In this document: piece after piece, positions 1 through 8,739 of the stretch
Layout of the letters: each line of letters starts with the position of its first letter
How positions within the stretch are numbered: the stretch's first letter is position 1
Source of the DNA: HGM04593 sp045592125
GTDB taxonomy: Bacteria > Bacteroidota > Bacteroidia > Bacteroidales > Bacteroidaceae
Direction: 5' to 3'
DNA: 45,789 bases
Assembly: GCA_045592125.1 (NCBI GenBank)
Contig: JAZNUE010000044.1
Span: 1-45,789, forward strand
The notes under the pieces: model-generated
The model's input: only the letters and a program-made list of their open reading frames with translations
Told to the model about the DNA's origin: nothing
Databases searched by the model: none
Translations under genes and position numbers: made by a program

Positions 1-778
1 CAGCCTGCGTAGGGTCGGATGTGCAGAAGAGTGCGTAACGAATGTTGTTCATTGATGCAGGAGTAGTCACCTTCAAAGCGACTGTCATGTCGGACAAAGC
101 AAAGACCTTTGCTGCATCTTCATCGGAAAGCTGATACGGTGTTGTACCAATCTGCTCGCTTGTCAATTCGAGTACTAGCCCAGATATTGGTTCCGGCTCA
201 GGCTCAACAGCAGCCTCCTCAACAGCATAAACATGGTGGACTGTCCATCCGCCGAAGCCCTGGTTGTAGGTTGGAGTACCGTTGTTGCCGTTCTGGACAT
301 TGATCCATGTACCTGCTGCGTTTACAAAGCGGACAAGCAGTGCCTCATCAACAATGTAACCCTGTGAATCTCCGTCGCCATTGAAATAGGCACTTTCGGT
401 TCCCGTTGTTGTGGGGTTTGTTGTTGTGAATACTGCGGCACCGTCAACAGTACCGAAATCTTTTGGTGATGTAGCCTGCATGTAAGTACCGTCAAGCTTC
501 ATCAGATAATAAGAGCCTGCAACCCCTTCTTGAACAGGCTGCCATACGAATACAGCGGCATCGCTGAATTTGGCTGCGCTGTAAGGTGCGGCACCTGTGT
601 TGCCAACAAAATAATAATTGTTGGTAGCCGACAGGTTCTTAATGGCGATGAGAGTAGGTGCAGTCTTTGCATTCAACTCTCCAGAACTGATACCGGTCTC
701 AGTGAGGCTGTAGTTCTGTGCCATCGCTGTTCCTAACATCAGGAAAAGCGACATCATGAAAAGTGTAAACTTTCTCAT
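1..778 (-). CDS. Secreted protein with ricin-like N-terminal module, partial
   Basis: An open frame reads leftwards from ATG at 778 to the window edge without a stop (259 codons visible; C-terminus missing). The first 20 residues are a clear signal peptide ending in AMAQ. Residues about 22-150 contain repeated short segments such as NYYFVG and YYLMKLDGTYMQA, resembling the ricin-type/beta-trefoil modules found at the N-terminus of secreted Prevotella and Bacteroides proteins. An acidic proline hinge (EPEPEP) follows, and then a segment containing YALFCTSDPTQA. That segment recalls the N-terminal domain of Bacteroidales sialidases, but this is only a weak memory-based resemblance and the catalytic part is outside the window. 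The gene diverges from the operon starting at 1476 and has its own consensus promoter at 918-947. Confidence 0.75.
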   Translation of the reverse strand, partial: MRKFTLFMMSLFLMLGTAMAQNYSLTETGISSGELNAKTAPTLIAIKNLSATNNYYFVGNTGAAPYSAAKFSDAAVFVWQPVQEGVAGSYYLMKLDGTYMQATSPKDFGTVDGAAVFTTTNPTTTGTESAYFNGDGDSQGYIVDEALLVRFVNAAGTWINVQNGNNGTPTYNQGFGGWTVHHVYAVEEAAVEPEPEPISGLVLELTSEQIGTTPYQLSDEDAAKVFALSDMTVALKVTTPASMNNIRYALFCTSDPTQA

Positions 779-917
779 AAATCGTTGGTTTTGGTTGATA
801 AATATAGTTAAATATGAAAATTATGTGTCACAATGCGAGGCGATGTGGCGTTCTGCCTTTCGTCCTGTCATCTCAAACGCTTGGGCAATGTGCTGTATTA
901 CAATGCGTTTTAACATG

Positions 918-947
918 CAAATGTACTTATTTTTGCTTTTTATACAA
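918..947 (-). promoter_or_regulatory. Bacteroidetes-type promoter for the partial secreted gene
   Basis: On the minus strand, TTG (947-945) is followed after 19 nt by TACATTTG (925-918), matching the Bacteroidetes -33/-7 consensus. Transcription would begin near 911, giving a leader of about 130 nt before the ATG at 778. Confidence 0.7.
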
Positions 948-1086
948 GGTGAAAGTCATTTTTTTTCAAAAAATAAATGAAACGCGCGGACGGAAAGATG
1001 AAAGAGAAAAAAATGAAAGCTGGCGGTTGCGTTAGTTTTATTGAACCGGCCGAAGTTTCGCTGGAAAGGTACGCGGATGGAAACAT

Positions 1087-1172
1087 GAGATTCCTCCCTA
1101 TGGCCGGAATTACAGGGCAATGTGGTGGTCTGGAATGCGTACTTGCTATTCCGAGCAGCGACGAGGAATCTC
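1087..1172. repeat. Inverted-repeat intergenic element
   Basis: GAGATTCCTC at 1087-1096 is repeated inverted as GAGGAATCTC at 1163-1172. The right arm is part of a phrase, CGAGCAGCGACGAGGAATCT, that recurs in variant form at 10541-10575 and 11763-11784. It looks like a REP-like interspersed element in the 700-bp non-coding gap 779-1475, in which I see no convincing gene. Confidence 0.5.
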
Positions 1173-1219
1173 AAAAAACCACATACACTGCTCGCTGTCC
1201 TTGAGAACCTAGACCTCAG

Positions 1220-1260
1220 TCTCTGTTCTCTGTATTCTGTTCTCTGTTCTCTGTTCTCTG
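1220..1260. repeat. 7-bp tandem repeat (TTCTCTG)
   Basis: About six consecutive copies of TTCTCTG (one with two changes, the first one base short) occupy 1220-1260. It is a simple-sequence tract in the gap between divergent genes and does not overlap either promoter. Confidence 0.8.
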
Positions 1261-1385
1261 TTTTTCACCTTTCTATCGCTGTTTTTTGCCAGTATGCGGT
1301 AGCGGCGGCGGGGTGGCGCGCATGTGCGCGTTCCTGTGCTTCGTGTGCTAGCCCGCTTATTTTAACATATATTTTATGTATAAAA

Positions 1386-1417
1386 TTGGTTTTTTATACA
1401 CTTTTATAATATTTTTG
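1386..1417 (+). promoter_or_regulatory. Promoter of the SusCD operon
   Basis: TTG at 1386-1388 and TATTTTTG at 1410-1417, separated by 21 nt, fit the Bacteroidetes promoter consensus. The start would be near 1424, about 50 nt upstream of the first gene. It is the only good promoter seen before the run of genes to 14200. Confidence 0.6.
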
Positions 1418-1475
1418 CCATGATTAAAGTCTATTTCGCCTTGTTAAAGGCAAGTTTTATTGAAAAATAGCAACT

Positions 1476-2441
1476 ATGAAAAAGAATCTACTGCTAGTGC
1501 TGGTTGCGGCAGCCTCTTTCTTTAGCGCCGCAGCACAGGAAAAGGCCACATTAAGCGCCAAGGTCTATGGCTATACCGGCGAGAAAGTCTACTTCGACTG
1601 TGTGCAGACACCGCTCATAGCCCAGGAGTTCTACACTAATCCTGGTGAGGAACACCTCTACACCTTTGATTGTGAGGGACTCGTCTGCATGACCATCAAT
1701 GGCCGCACCAGCGTCATCCTCCAGCCAGGCGACAGCCTGCACGTCGAGGTCAATTACGACGGGAAGAACGTGAAGACCGAGTTTAGCGGTACCGAGCGTG
1801 CCGTAAATAACAACCGCCTCATGAAGGGCATTGAGAACATCAAGAAGAGCATGCGCTACAAGAGCCAGCTGCTTGGCTGCGTTGCGCTCGACATAAAGCC
1901 CGCCAAGCGCATTGAGGACTCTCGCGCCCTGCAGCAGAAGGCAACAGCGCTCATTGAGCGCAGCAAGGCCAGCGCTGAGGCAAAGAACTATGTGGCGGCA
2001 CTTGTGGACTATGATGTGTACATGTCGTTCATCGAATACCCGGTGATGTATGAGAGTGTCAGGGGCCTGGCGCTTGCCGAGCAGGGAATTGGCGACTACT
2101 GGAGCATAACAGAGGGCTATGCCGCTAGGAACGACGCTGAGTCTATGAACTGCCCCGAATATGCAAGCCTTCTCATGCGCTACTGCTTCTACATGAACGA
2201 GAAGGCCGCGAGGGAGAAAGGCGGGCAGTATGCCATGCCAAAGGTAATGGAGGAGATGTACAAGGAGCTTGCGGCGTTCTACACGGGCGCACAGAGGGAT
2301 TTTGTGCTCTATATCCTGCTGCGCAACTTCATAATGAACGGCCAGGAGATTGAGAGGGCCGACGCCCTCTATAAGGACTATGTAGAGAACTACAGTATCA
2401 GTCCTTTCTACAAGAGTATCCTCGACATGCTCCTGCAATAG
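1476..2441 (+). CDS. TlpA-like N-terminal domain protein lacking thioredoxin domain
   Basis: A 321-residue exported protein whose signal peptide ends around SAAAQ (residue 21). Residues about 22-110 look like the beta-rich DUF4369-type N-terminal domain of Bacteroidetes thiol-disulfide proteins, including the phrase ILQPGDSLHVEV. Residues 110-320 are helical and acidic. In the TlpA-like proteins of the same operon a thioredoxin domain with WCxxC follows this kind of region; here the protein simply ends (KSILDMLLQ) and no CxxC motif is present. It is the first gene after the promoter at 1386-1417 and lies 38 bp before susC, so it is probably co-transcribed. Possible roles are a periplasmic ligand-binding or chaperone partner of the transporter; a redox function is not supported. 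Confidence 0.7.
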   Translation: MKKNLLLVLVAAASFFSAAAQEKATLSAKVYGYTGEKVYFDCVQTPLIAQEFYTNPGEEHLYTFDCEGLVCMTINGRTSVILQPGDSLHVEVNYDGKNVKTEFSGTERAVNNNRLMKGIENIKKSMRYKSQLLGCVALDIKPAKRIEDSRALQQKATALIERSKASAEAKNYVAALVDYDVYMSFIEYPVMYESVRGLALAEQGIGDYWSITEGYAARNDAESMNCPEYASLLMRYCFYMNEKAAREKGGQYAMPKVMEEMYKELAAFYTGAQRDFVLYILLRNFIMNGQEIERADALYKDYVENYSISPFYKSILDMLLQ

Positions 2442-2479
2442 CAAAAGACTTATAACGATTACTTGATACCTGACATAAT

Positions 2480-5400
2480 ATGAGGAAAACTATTCCTGAA
2501 CTTACTAGGCTTTTCTGCAAGATATCAATTGCTGCAGTGCTGCTCATGTGCTCTCCGGCCAGCGTGCTGGCGCAGGCGGCTGCCAGCTGGAAGGAAAAGC
2601 CTGTGACCCTGAGGGTCAGCAACCAGCCGTTGGGCAAGGTGCTTGAGATGGTTGCCGAGGCGGCCGGCGCAAAGATAACCATGCAGGATGTCTCGCTGTG
2701 GAACATAAACAGGCCCACTAGCCTTGCAGTCAAGGACAAGCCTCTCGATAAGGTCCTCTCGGGCCTAGTAGGCGACCAGGACGTGGTAATACGCTACGAG
2801 GGCAGCAACCAGATTATACTGGAACCCGACAAGTACAGCAAGAAGGATGAGGGTATGCTTACCGTATCGGGCCAGGTGCTCGACAAGGACACCCAGGAAC
2901 CGCTCATTGGAGCAACCGTGCTCATTACCGACGGCACAAGCAAGGGGAAGGGCGCCAGGGGCGGAATGACCGACCTTAACGGAAAGTTCAGCCTGCGCCT
3001 CAGCCGCAAGGAGTCCATCAGCGTCTCCTATGTTGGCTATGAGCCTGTCTCGAAGCAGATAACAAAGGATGAGCGTAACCTTATTATAGAGCTCAAGTCC
3101 AGCATTGAGCTCGACGACGTTGTAGTCACCGGTATAAGCCGCCGCAGCAAGAACAGCTTTACAGGAAACTATGTCGAGGTGAAGGGCGACGAGCTGCGCA
3201 AGATGAACCCCACGAACATACTCAAGGGGCTCCAGTTCTTCGACCCCAGCTTCAAGATAATCGAGAACAACAGGAGCGGTTCCGACCCCAATGCCGAGCC
3301 CGACTTCCAGATACGCGGCGACCAGTCGCTCGGTTCCAAGTCAATGAACAGCATGGACCTCATGCTCGACAACGTGTCGAGCCGTCCAAACACGCCTCTC
3401 TTTGTGCTTGACGGCTTCACGGTGCCTATGAGCCGCATTCTCGACCTCGACCCCGAGCGCGTTGAGAGCATAACAATCCTCAAGGACGCTGCTGCCACAT
3501 CGGTCTACGGCTCGCGTGCTGCCAACGGCGTGGTTGTAGTGGAGACAAAGGTTGCCCCCGATGGCGTCCTTTCAGTATCGTACAGCGGTACAATGACCAT
3601 GCAGACACCCGACCTCACCGACTATAACATGATGGACGCCGCCACAAAGCTCGAGACGGAGTGGCGCGCTGGCCTTTACAGCCCCAATAATGCCGCGCAC
3701 ATGAACCTCTACAACAAGTACAGGCGCAACGTGCTTGGCGGTGTCGACACATACTGGCTCTCAAAGCCCCTGCGCACCGCGCTCCAGCACCGCCACTCGG
3801 TGAGCGTTGCCGGCGGTACCGATGCTTTCCGCTACAGCCTTGACGTGAATGCGGCAATGCAGCCAGGCGTGATGAAGGTGTCGGAGAACCAGACAAAGGG
3901 CGTGAACTTCAACATGACATACATGAAGGACAAGTTCACCATGCGCGCCAATGTGGCCCTCAACGAGTCAGACAGCAAGAACTCCCCCTACGGCTCATAC
4001 TCGCAGTACACAAGGCTCAACCCTTATTATATACCCGATGACGCTAACGGCAAGCCCATCAAGGTGCTCGATAACAACACCGTGAGCGGCCAGAGCAAGA
4101 TAATAACCAACCCGCTCTACGACGCCACGGTGGGCATAAGGGACCTCACCAGCAGCCTTAGCGTAACAACCAGCCTTAACCTTGAGTACATGATACTCAA
4201 GAACCTGCGCATTACCGAGCAGTTCTCCTACTCGCGCGGCATGGCCGGTACCGACAAGTTCCTTCCTGCCGACCACACCAGCTTCGAGCTCGAGGACGAC
4301 CTCACCCGCAAGGGCAGCTACTTCAAGAGCACCGGCAACATGGCGTCGTGGTCGAGCAACCTCGGTATCAACTACAACCTTGTGCTCAAGAAGCACCTAT
4401 TCAGCGTCTTCGGCAACTGGACCATCAGCGAGGACAAGAACAGCTATGTGAACCTCTCGGCAACAGGCTACCCCGACCCGCACATGGACGACTTCATCTT
4501 CGGCAACAAGATGGAGACCAACATGAGCAACATCGGTAACGAGAATATCTCCCGTTCCATCGGCCTTATCGGGCAGTTCTCCTACAGCTACGACAACCGC
4601 TACTCCGTTGACTTCAACCTCAGCGGCGAGGCCTCTTCGCGCTATGCCAAGCACAACCTCGTGCCATTCTGGTCGGCCGGTGCCCGCTGGAATGCCCACA
4701 ATGAGAAGTGGCTGCAGGGATATGTGTCGAACCTGGTCTTCCGTGCCAGCTACGGTATCACAGGCGAGCAGAACTTCAGTCCCTCCGACGCAATCGAGTA
4801 CTACACCTTCTCGAACACCATGCGTCCCTACACATCCTTCCCTGTGCTCGGCGCCCTGCTCAGCGGCCTCAACAACACAGAACTGGGATGGGCCAAGACG
4901 CACAACACCAGCCTCTCGGTCGACTTCGGTTTCTGGAAGAACCGTGTGAACGTCTCGTTCAACTACTACGACAACATAACCAAGGAACTGCTTACCAGCT
5001 ACGACCTTGCTCCCTCTACCGGCTATGCCACCATGGTAATGAACGCGGGCGAGCTGCAGAACAGGGGATTTGACGCTTCGCTCAACATTATTGCCGTGCA
5101 GAACCTGCGCAAGCAGTTCTTCTGGACAATAAACGCGAACGCAAACCATAACCGCAACAAGATACGCAAGCTCTCCGACTACCTCAAGAAGGTGAACGAG
5201 GAGGCCATGAAGTCGGCCGGCGCACCGCTGCCGCAGTACCGCGAGGGAGAGTCCACCACAACCCTCTACGTTGTGCGCTCGCTTGGCGTGGACCCCGTAA
5301 CCGGCAAGGAGGTATACCTCAAGCGCGACGGCACCAAGACCTTTGTCTGGAATGCTAACGACAAGGTTCCCGTGGGCGAAACCACCCCCACCGTCAGCGG

Positions 5401-5851
5401 CACAGTCTCAACCAGCGTAAACTGGAAGGACCTCTCGTGCTCGCTCGGCTTCACCTACAAGTTTGGCGGCGTTGTCTATAACGAGACACTTGTCGACAAG
5501 ATTGAGAACCAGAACGTGGCATATAACCTTGACGAGCGTGCCGGACAGGGACGCTGGGAGAAGCCAGGCGATGTAAGGCCCTATGTAGGCTTCAGCCCCA
5601 CAGGCGCCAACACCCCTGCAAGCACACGCTTCATAATGGACGACAACGAGCTCAGGCTGGCAACCCTGAACGTAGGCTACCGCCTCACTGGCGAAAGCTT
5701 CAAGTTCCTGCGCCAGGCTAACATTGATGTCCTGGCCCTGAACTTCACCACAAATGACCTCGCGCGCATTTCGCCCATCAAGATGGAGCGAGGCCTTGAC
5801 TACCCGTTTGCGCGTTCCTACACCCTCTCGCTCTCAATAATGTTCCGGTAA
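2480..5851 (+). CDS. SusC/RagA-family TonB-dependent outer-membrane receptor
   Basis: A 1123-residue receptor, typical for SusC proteins. The signal peptide ends near residue 32. Residues about 45-115 form an STN (secretin/TonB short N-terminal) domain, 126-206 a carboxypeptidase-regulatory-like domain (GQVLDKDTQEPLIGATV), then DDVVVTG leads into the plug with FVLDGF and SVYGSRAANGVVVVETK, the SusC hallmark. The rest is the 22-strand barrel ending in LSLSIMFR. It imports a large ligand across the outer membrane with TonB energy, capped by the SusD lipoprotein encoded 41 bp downstream. The STN domain usually signals to an ECF sigma/anti-sigma pair; none is present in the window. The substrate is unknown: no carbohydrate enzyme lies in the operon, and the TlpA/PKD/DUF4843 company suggests something other than a plain polysaccharide. 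Confidence 0.93.
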   Translation: MRKTIPELTRLFCKISIAAVLLMCSPASVLAQAAASWKEKPVTLRVSNQPLGKVLEMVAEAAGAKITMQDVSLWNINRPTSLAVKDKPLDKVLSGLVGDQDVVIRYEGSNQIILEPDKYSKKDEGMLTVSGQVLDKDTQEPLIGATVLITDGTSKGKGARGGMTDLNGKFSLRLSRKESISVSYVGYEPVSKQITKDERNLIIELKSSIELDDVVVTGISRRSKNSFTGNYVEVKGDELRKMNPTNILKGLQFFDPSFKIIENNRSGSDPNAEPDFQIRGDQSLGSKSMNSMDLMLDNVSSRPNTPLFVLDGFTVPMSRILDLDPERVESITILKDAAATSVYGSRAANGVVVVETKVAPDGVLSVSYSGTMTMQTPDLTDYNMMDAATKLETEWRAGLYSPNNAAHMNLYNKYRRNVLGGVDTYWLSKPLRTALQHRHSVSVAGGTDAFRYSLDVNAAMQPGVMKVSENQTKGVNFNMTYMKDKFTMRANVALNESDSKNSPYGSYSQYTRLNPYYIPDDANGKPIKVLDNNTVSGQSKIITNPLYDATVGIRDLTSSLSVTTSLNLEYMILKNLRITEQFSYSRGMAGTDKFLPADHTSFELEDDLTRKGSYFKSTGNMASWSSNLGINYNLVLKKHLFSVFGNWTISEDKNSYVNLSATGYPDPHMDDFIFGNKMETNMSNIGNENISRSIGLIGQFSYSYDNRYSVDFNLSGEASSRYAKHNLVPFWSAGARWNAHNEKWLQGYVSNLVFRASYGITGEQNFSPSDAIEYYTFSNTMRPYTSFPVLGALLSGLNNTELGWAKTHNTSLSVDFGFWKNRVNVSFNYYDNITKELLTSYDLAPSTGYATMVMNAGELQNRGFDASLNIIAVQNLRKQFFWTINANANHNRNKIRKLSDYLKKVNEEAMKSAGAPLPQYREGESTTTLYVVRSLGVDPVTGKEVYLKRDGTKTFVWNANDKVPVGETTPTVSGTVSTSVNWKDLSCSLGFTYKFGGVVYNETLVDKIENQNVAYNLDERAGQGRWEKPGDVRPYVGFSPTGANTPASTRFIMDDNELRLATLNVGYRLTGESFKFLRQANIDVLALNFTTNDLARISPIKMERGLDYPFARSYTLSLSIMFR

Positions 5852-5892
5852 CCAGGAAAGTAAGATAATCGCAAGCAATAAACACAAGAAAG

Positions 5893-7335
5893 ATGAAAAA
5901 GACAATATATACGATTGCAACCCTGATTGGTATCTCCTCTCTGGCCTCATGCTCCGACTGGCTCGATGTTACCCCAAACACCGATGTCCCGGCAAAGGAA
6001 CTCTTTACCACCGAGAATGGTTTCAAGAGCGCGCTTGCAGGCCTTTACATAACAATGACTGAGGAGGACACCTATGGCAAGAACCTCACGTTCGGCCTCA
6101 TGGACCAGCTTGCGCAGATGTACGACAAGCTCCCCGAGGGTACGTCGGACCGCAGTTCCGTCTACATATACGACAGGGAGACAAGCGGCGCATACAACAC
6201 AAAGGGAGTGCTTGCCAACACATGGCGCTCGCAGTACTTCATAATAGCCAACGCCAACAACCTGCTCAAGTGGTGGGACATTAACGGCGAGGCCGTAATC
6301 CTCGATACCGTGGCACGCCGCATGATACGTGGCGAGGCGCTTGCTATGCGCGCCTTCCTGCACTTCGACCTCCTGCGCGGCTGGGGTCCCATGGACTACG
6401 CCGGCAGCGACCAGGCAAAGGAGATGAAATGCATTCCCTACCGCACGGCCGCCGATCACACCAAGCAGCCCCTGCTCACGGCAAGGGAGGTCGTGGACAA
6501 CATAATAATGGACCTCAAGGAGGCGCGCGAGTGCTTGGCCTATGAGCAGGGCCTCGACCTCAGCGGCCGCACCGACGGCAGGCACCTGCGCCTCAACTAC
6601 CATGCAGTCAACGCTCTCCTGGCGCGCGTGTACAGCTATGCCGGCGAGAAGGACAGCGCTGCCATGCACGCCCGCATGGTCATAGATAACTGCGGCCTCT
6701 CGCTGCAGAGCGGCAACGACAACGACCCCATCCTCTCCAGCGAGGTGCTGTTCGGCATAAACATGCACGAGCTCAAGGACAACCTCTCCGACTATTTTGC
6801 TATTGGCGACAAGATGGCGACAAAGTACTACCTCAACATCTCCACCCTTAATGTAATCTTCGAGTCAGCAGGTACCGAGAGCGAGGACATGCGCGCAAAG
6901 GGCACGGCCTTCTACAGGAACAACGAGCAGCAGTGCGCAATGTCACTGAAGTATATTGAGAACGACAACGGTATTATACCGCTCATCCGCCTGCCCGAGA
7001 TGTACTACATCGCCTGCGAGGCTGCCGAGGACCCCGAAGAGGCCGCCCTCTACATAAACACGGTACGCAACAAGCGCGGTATATCCAAGGCAAAGGACGT
7101 GGTGTGCGACACCCCTGAACGCTGCATTGCAGCCCTCAACAGGGAGTACCGCAAGGAGTTCTACGGCGAGGGCCAGTACTTCTGGTTCCTCAAGTCGCAC
7201 GGGGTGACAGGCACCCTGGCGCATTGCCCCGAGGTGACGCTGGTCCAGGAAAGCTTCGTATTCCCGCTGCCCGATGCCGAGGTTGAATATGGGTGGACAC
7301 TGGAGGATGAGCCTGGAGAGAGCGAGAGTGAGTAA
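5893..7335 (+). CDS. SusD/RagB-family outer-membrane lipoprotein
   Basis: A 480-residue SusD-type lipoprotein: a short signal peptide with lipobox LASC (Cys20), then SDWLDVTPNTDVP and the helical TPR-like fold, including the RGEALAMRAFLHFDLLRGWG signature around residues 140-160 and the C-terminal LPEMYYIACEAA region. It forms the lid of the SusC channel encoded immediately upstream and binds the imported ligand on the cell surface. Spacing of 41 bp from susC and 23 bp to the next gene supports one transcript. Length and motifs are normal for the family; ligand identity cannot be read from sequence. Confidence 0.93.
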   Translation: MKKTIYTIATLIGISSLASCSDWLDVTPNTDVPAKELFTTENGFKSALAGLYITMTEEDTYGKNLTFGLMDQLAQMYDKLPEGTSDRSSVYIYDRETSGAYNTKGVLANTWRSQYFIIANANNLLKWWDINGEAVILDTVARRMIRGEALAMRAFLHFDLLRGWGPMDYAGSDQAKEMKCIPYRTAADHTKQPLLTAREVVDNIIMDLKEARECLAYEQGLDLSGRTDGRHLRLNYHAVNALLARVYSYAGEKDSAAMHARMVIDNCGLSLQSGNDNDPILSSEVLFGINMHELKDNLSDYFAIGDKMATKYYLNISTLNVIFESAGTESEDMRAKGTAFYRNNEQQCAMSLKYIENDNGIIPLIRLPEMYYIACEAAEDPEEAALYINTVRNKRGISKAKDVVCDTPERCIAALNREYRKEFYGEGQYFWFLKSHGVTGTLAHCPEVTLVQESFVFPLPDAEVEYGWTLEDEPGESESE

Positions 7336-7358
7336 GGAACAATTTAGCAATAGAGTAT

Positions 7359-8708
7359 ATGAAAAAGAGTATAGGCCATATAGCCTGCCTGCTGTGCATT
7401 GCGCTTGCGTTCACGGCATGCGAGAAGATTGAGCCCGAACTGTTCGACGAGAGTGCCAACGGCGCCTACTTCGACTATGAGTATGCTGCCGATTTCGACA
7501 GGACACTTAACTTTGCCGACCACATTGTCGGCGCCCCCGACACTGTTGCGGTCACCCTCAAGGTGAAGCTGCTGGGCTATCTTGTTGACGACGAGCGCAC
7601 GCTCGCAGTAAAGACAAAGGATGTCGAGGGGTACGAACCTGCCGAAGTCATCGTTGACAAGGTCGTCTTCTCTGGCAAGGAGTACGAGAAGGACATTGAG
7701 ATAAAGGTGCTACGCCCCGAGCTTGAGGACACCGTATATGCCGTGTGCATATATCTTGACGGCAGCGGCGACATTGGCACCGGAATAAGCGGCAAGACCG
7801 AAGTGAACCTCTATGTCAAGGAGTCCTACGAGAAACCATCGGTGTGGTACAGCCATGTAGAGACCTACCTGGGCGAGTGGAGCAAGGAGAAGCACATGTT
7901 CCTTGCCCGCCACACAGGCAACAATAGCTTCTACTCGGCGCTCTTCGACAACAGCCAGGGAATGCACCTCTTCGACTCCATTCTCGCCCTCAACGTTAGT
8001 GCGGTGAACGCGCTGCTTGCCAGTGAGCCTACAGAACCTATAGATGTCGGTCTTCCGATACTGAATGAGACCGATTATCCCGATTACAGAGAACCTTACT
8101 TCTGGAGCGACTACAAAGAACTCCTTGGTGTCTTCAGGGCAAACAAGTTCTGCCGCTTTGTATATATGTTGGGCGGATCAGATACAAAGGATGTCGCAGC
8201 GCTCTTTGCCAGCGATGCGGCAAGAGATGAAATGGAGGCAAGCGCATCCGATTTCCACAAGGATGATGTCCTTTATATGCTGAACCAGTACTATACATAT
8301 GCACTGATGGGCTATCCCATCAGTGAGTACCGGAATCTGTTCTGGGTGGAGCTAAGGAACAATGTGAACTACAATATGCGAATCCCGTTCTGGTGGGAAG
8401 ATCCCAATGGTCTCGGTACAGCCGAGATTGTAAAGAAGTACTTCGGCGAGTATAAGGACGATAAGTACCAGTTCATGATCAAGACAATGATGAAGGAGGA
8501 TGGTCCTGAGAATTTCATTACAGAATCTATTCTGCCGTTCCGTTATGATACAGAGAAAGGTACATACGTCTGGGATTCTTCTCTTTTCGGCGAGAAACAG
8601 CTTTCAGGAGAAGAGCGCCTTAAGGAGTGCTACCGTATTATAAAAGCGGCGAACGACAAGCGCCCTGCAACAAGAAGATACGATATCCCTGATGTAGAAC
8701 TCGACTGA
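7359..8708 (+). CDS. DUF4843-type surface lipoprotein
   Basis: A 449-residue lipoprotein (lipobox FTAC, Cys21) whose N-terminal half resembles the DUF4843 family, which commonly accompanies SusC/SusD pairs and PKD-like lipoproteins. It probably sits on the outer membrane as an accessory of the import complex. Composition changes sharply inside the gene: up to about 8030 Asp codons are mostly GAC and the DNA is GC-rich, as in the neighbours; from about 8035 to the stop they are mostly GAT and the DNA is more AT-rich; the next gene returns to GAC. This suggests the C-terminal part was replaced by recombination, without breaking the reading frame. Function beyond accessory ligand binding is unknown. 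Confidence 0.75.
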   Translation: MKKSIGHIACLLCIALAFTACEKIEPELFDESANGAYFDYEYAADFDRTLNFADHIVGAPDTVAVTLKVKLLGYLVDDERTLAVKTKDVEGYEPAEVIVDKVVFSGKEYEKDIEIKVLRPELEDTVYAVCIYLDGSGDIGTGISGKTEVNLYVKESYEKPSVWYSHVETYLGEWSKEKHMFLARHTGNNSFYSALFDNSQGMHLFDSILALNVSAVNALLASEPTEPIDVGLPILNETDYPDYREPYFWSDYKELLGVFRANKFCRFVYMLGGSDTKDVAALFASDAARDEMEASASDFHKDDVLYMLNQYYTYALMGYPISEYRNLFWVELRNNVNYNMRIPFWWEDPNGLGTAEIVKKYFGEYKDDKYQFMIKTMMKEDGPENFITESILPFRYDTEKGTYVWDSSLFGEKQLSGEERLKECYRIIKAANDKRPATRRYDIPDVELD

Positions 8709-8739
8709 TACAATATCCAACAAAAAGTCAGAAACGATT

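Noticed and set aside
956..1409. Several 70- to 95-codon frames in the gap before the SusCD operon
   Set aside because: They cover the inverted and 7-bp tandem repeats on both strands and have no coherent coding character.
1551..2444. Long antisense frame opposite the first operon gene, and similar long antisense frames in the SusC, SusD, GH92, ino1 and ABC-F genes
   Set aside because: GC-rich codon bias of the real genes leaves the opposite strand open; none has a signal peptide, domain or promoter.
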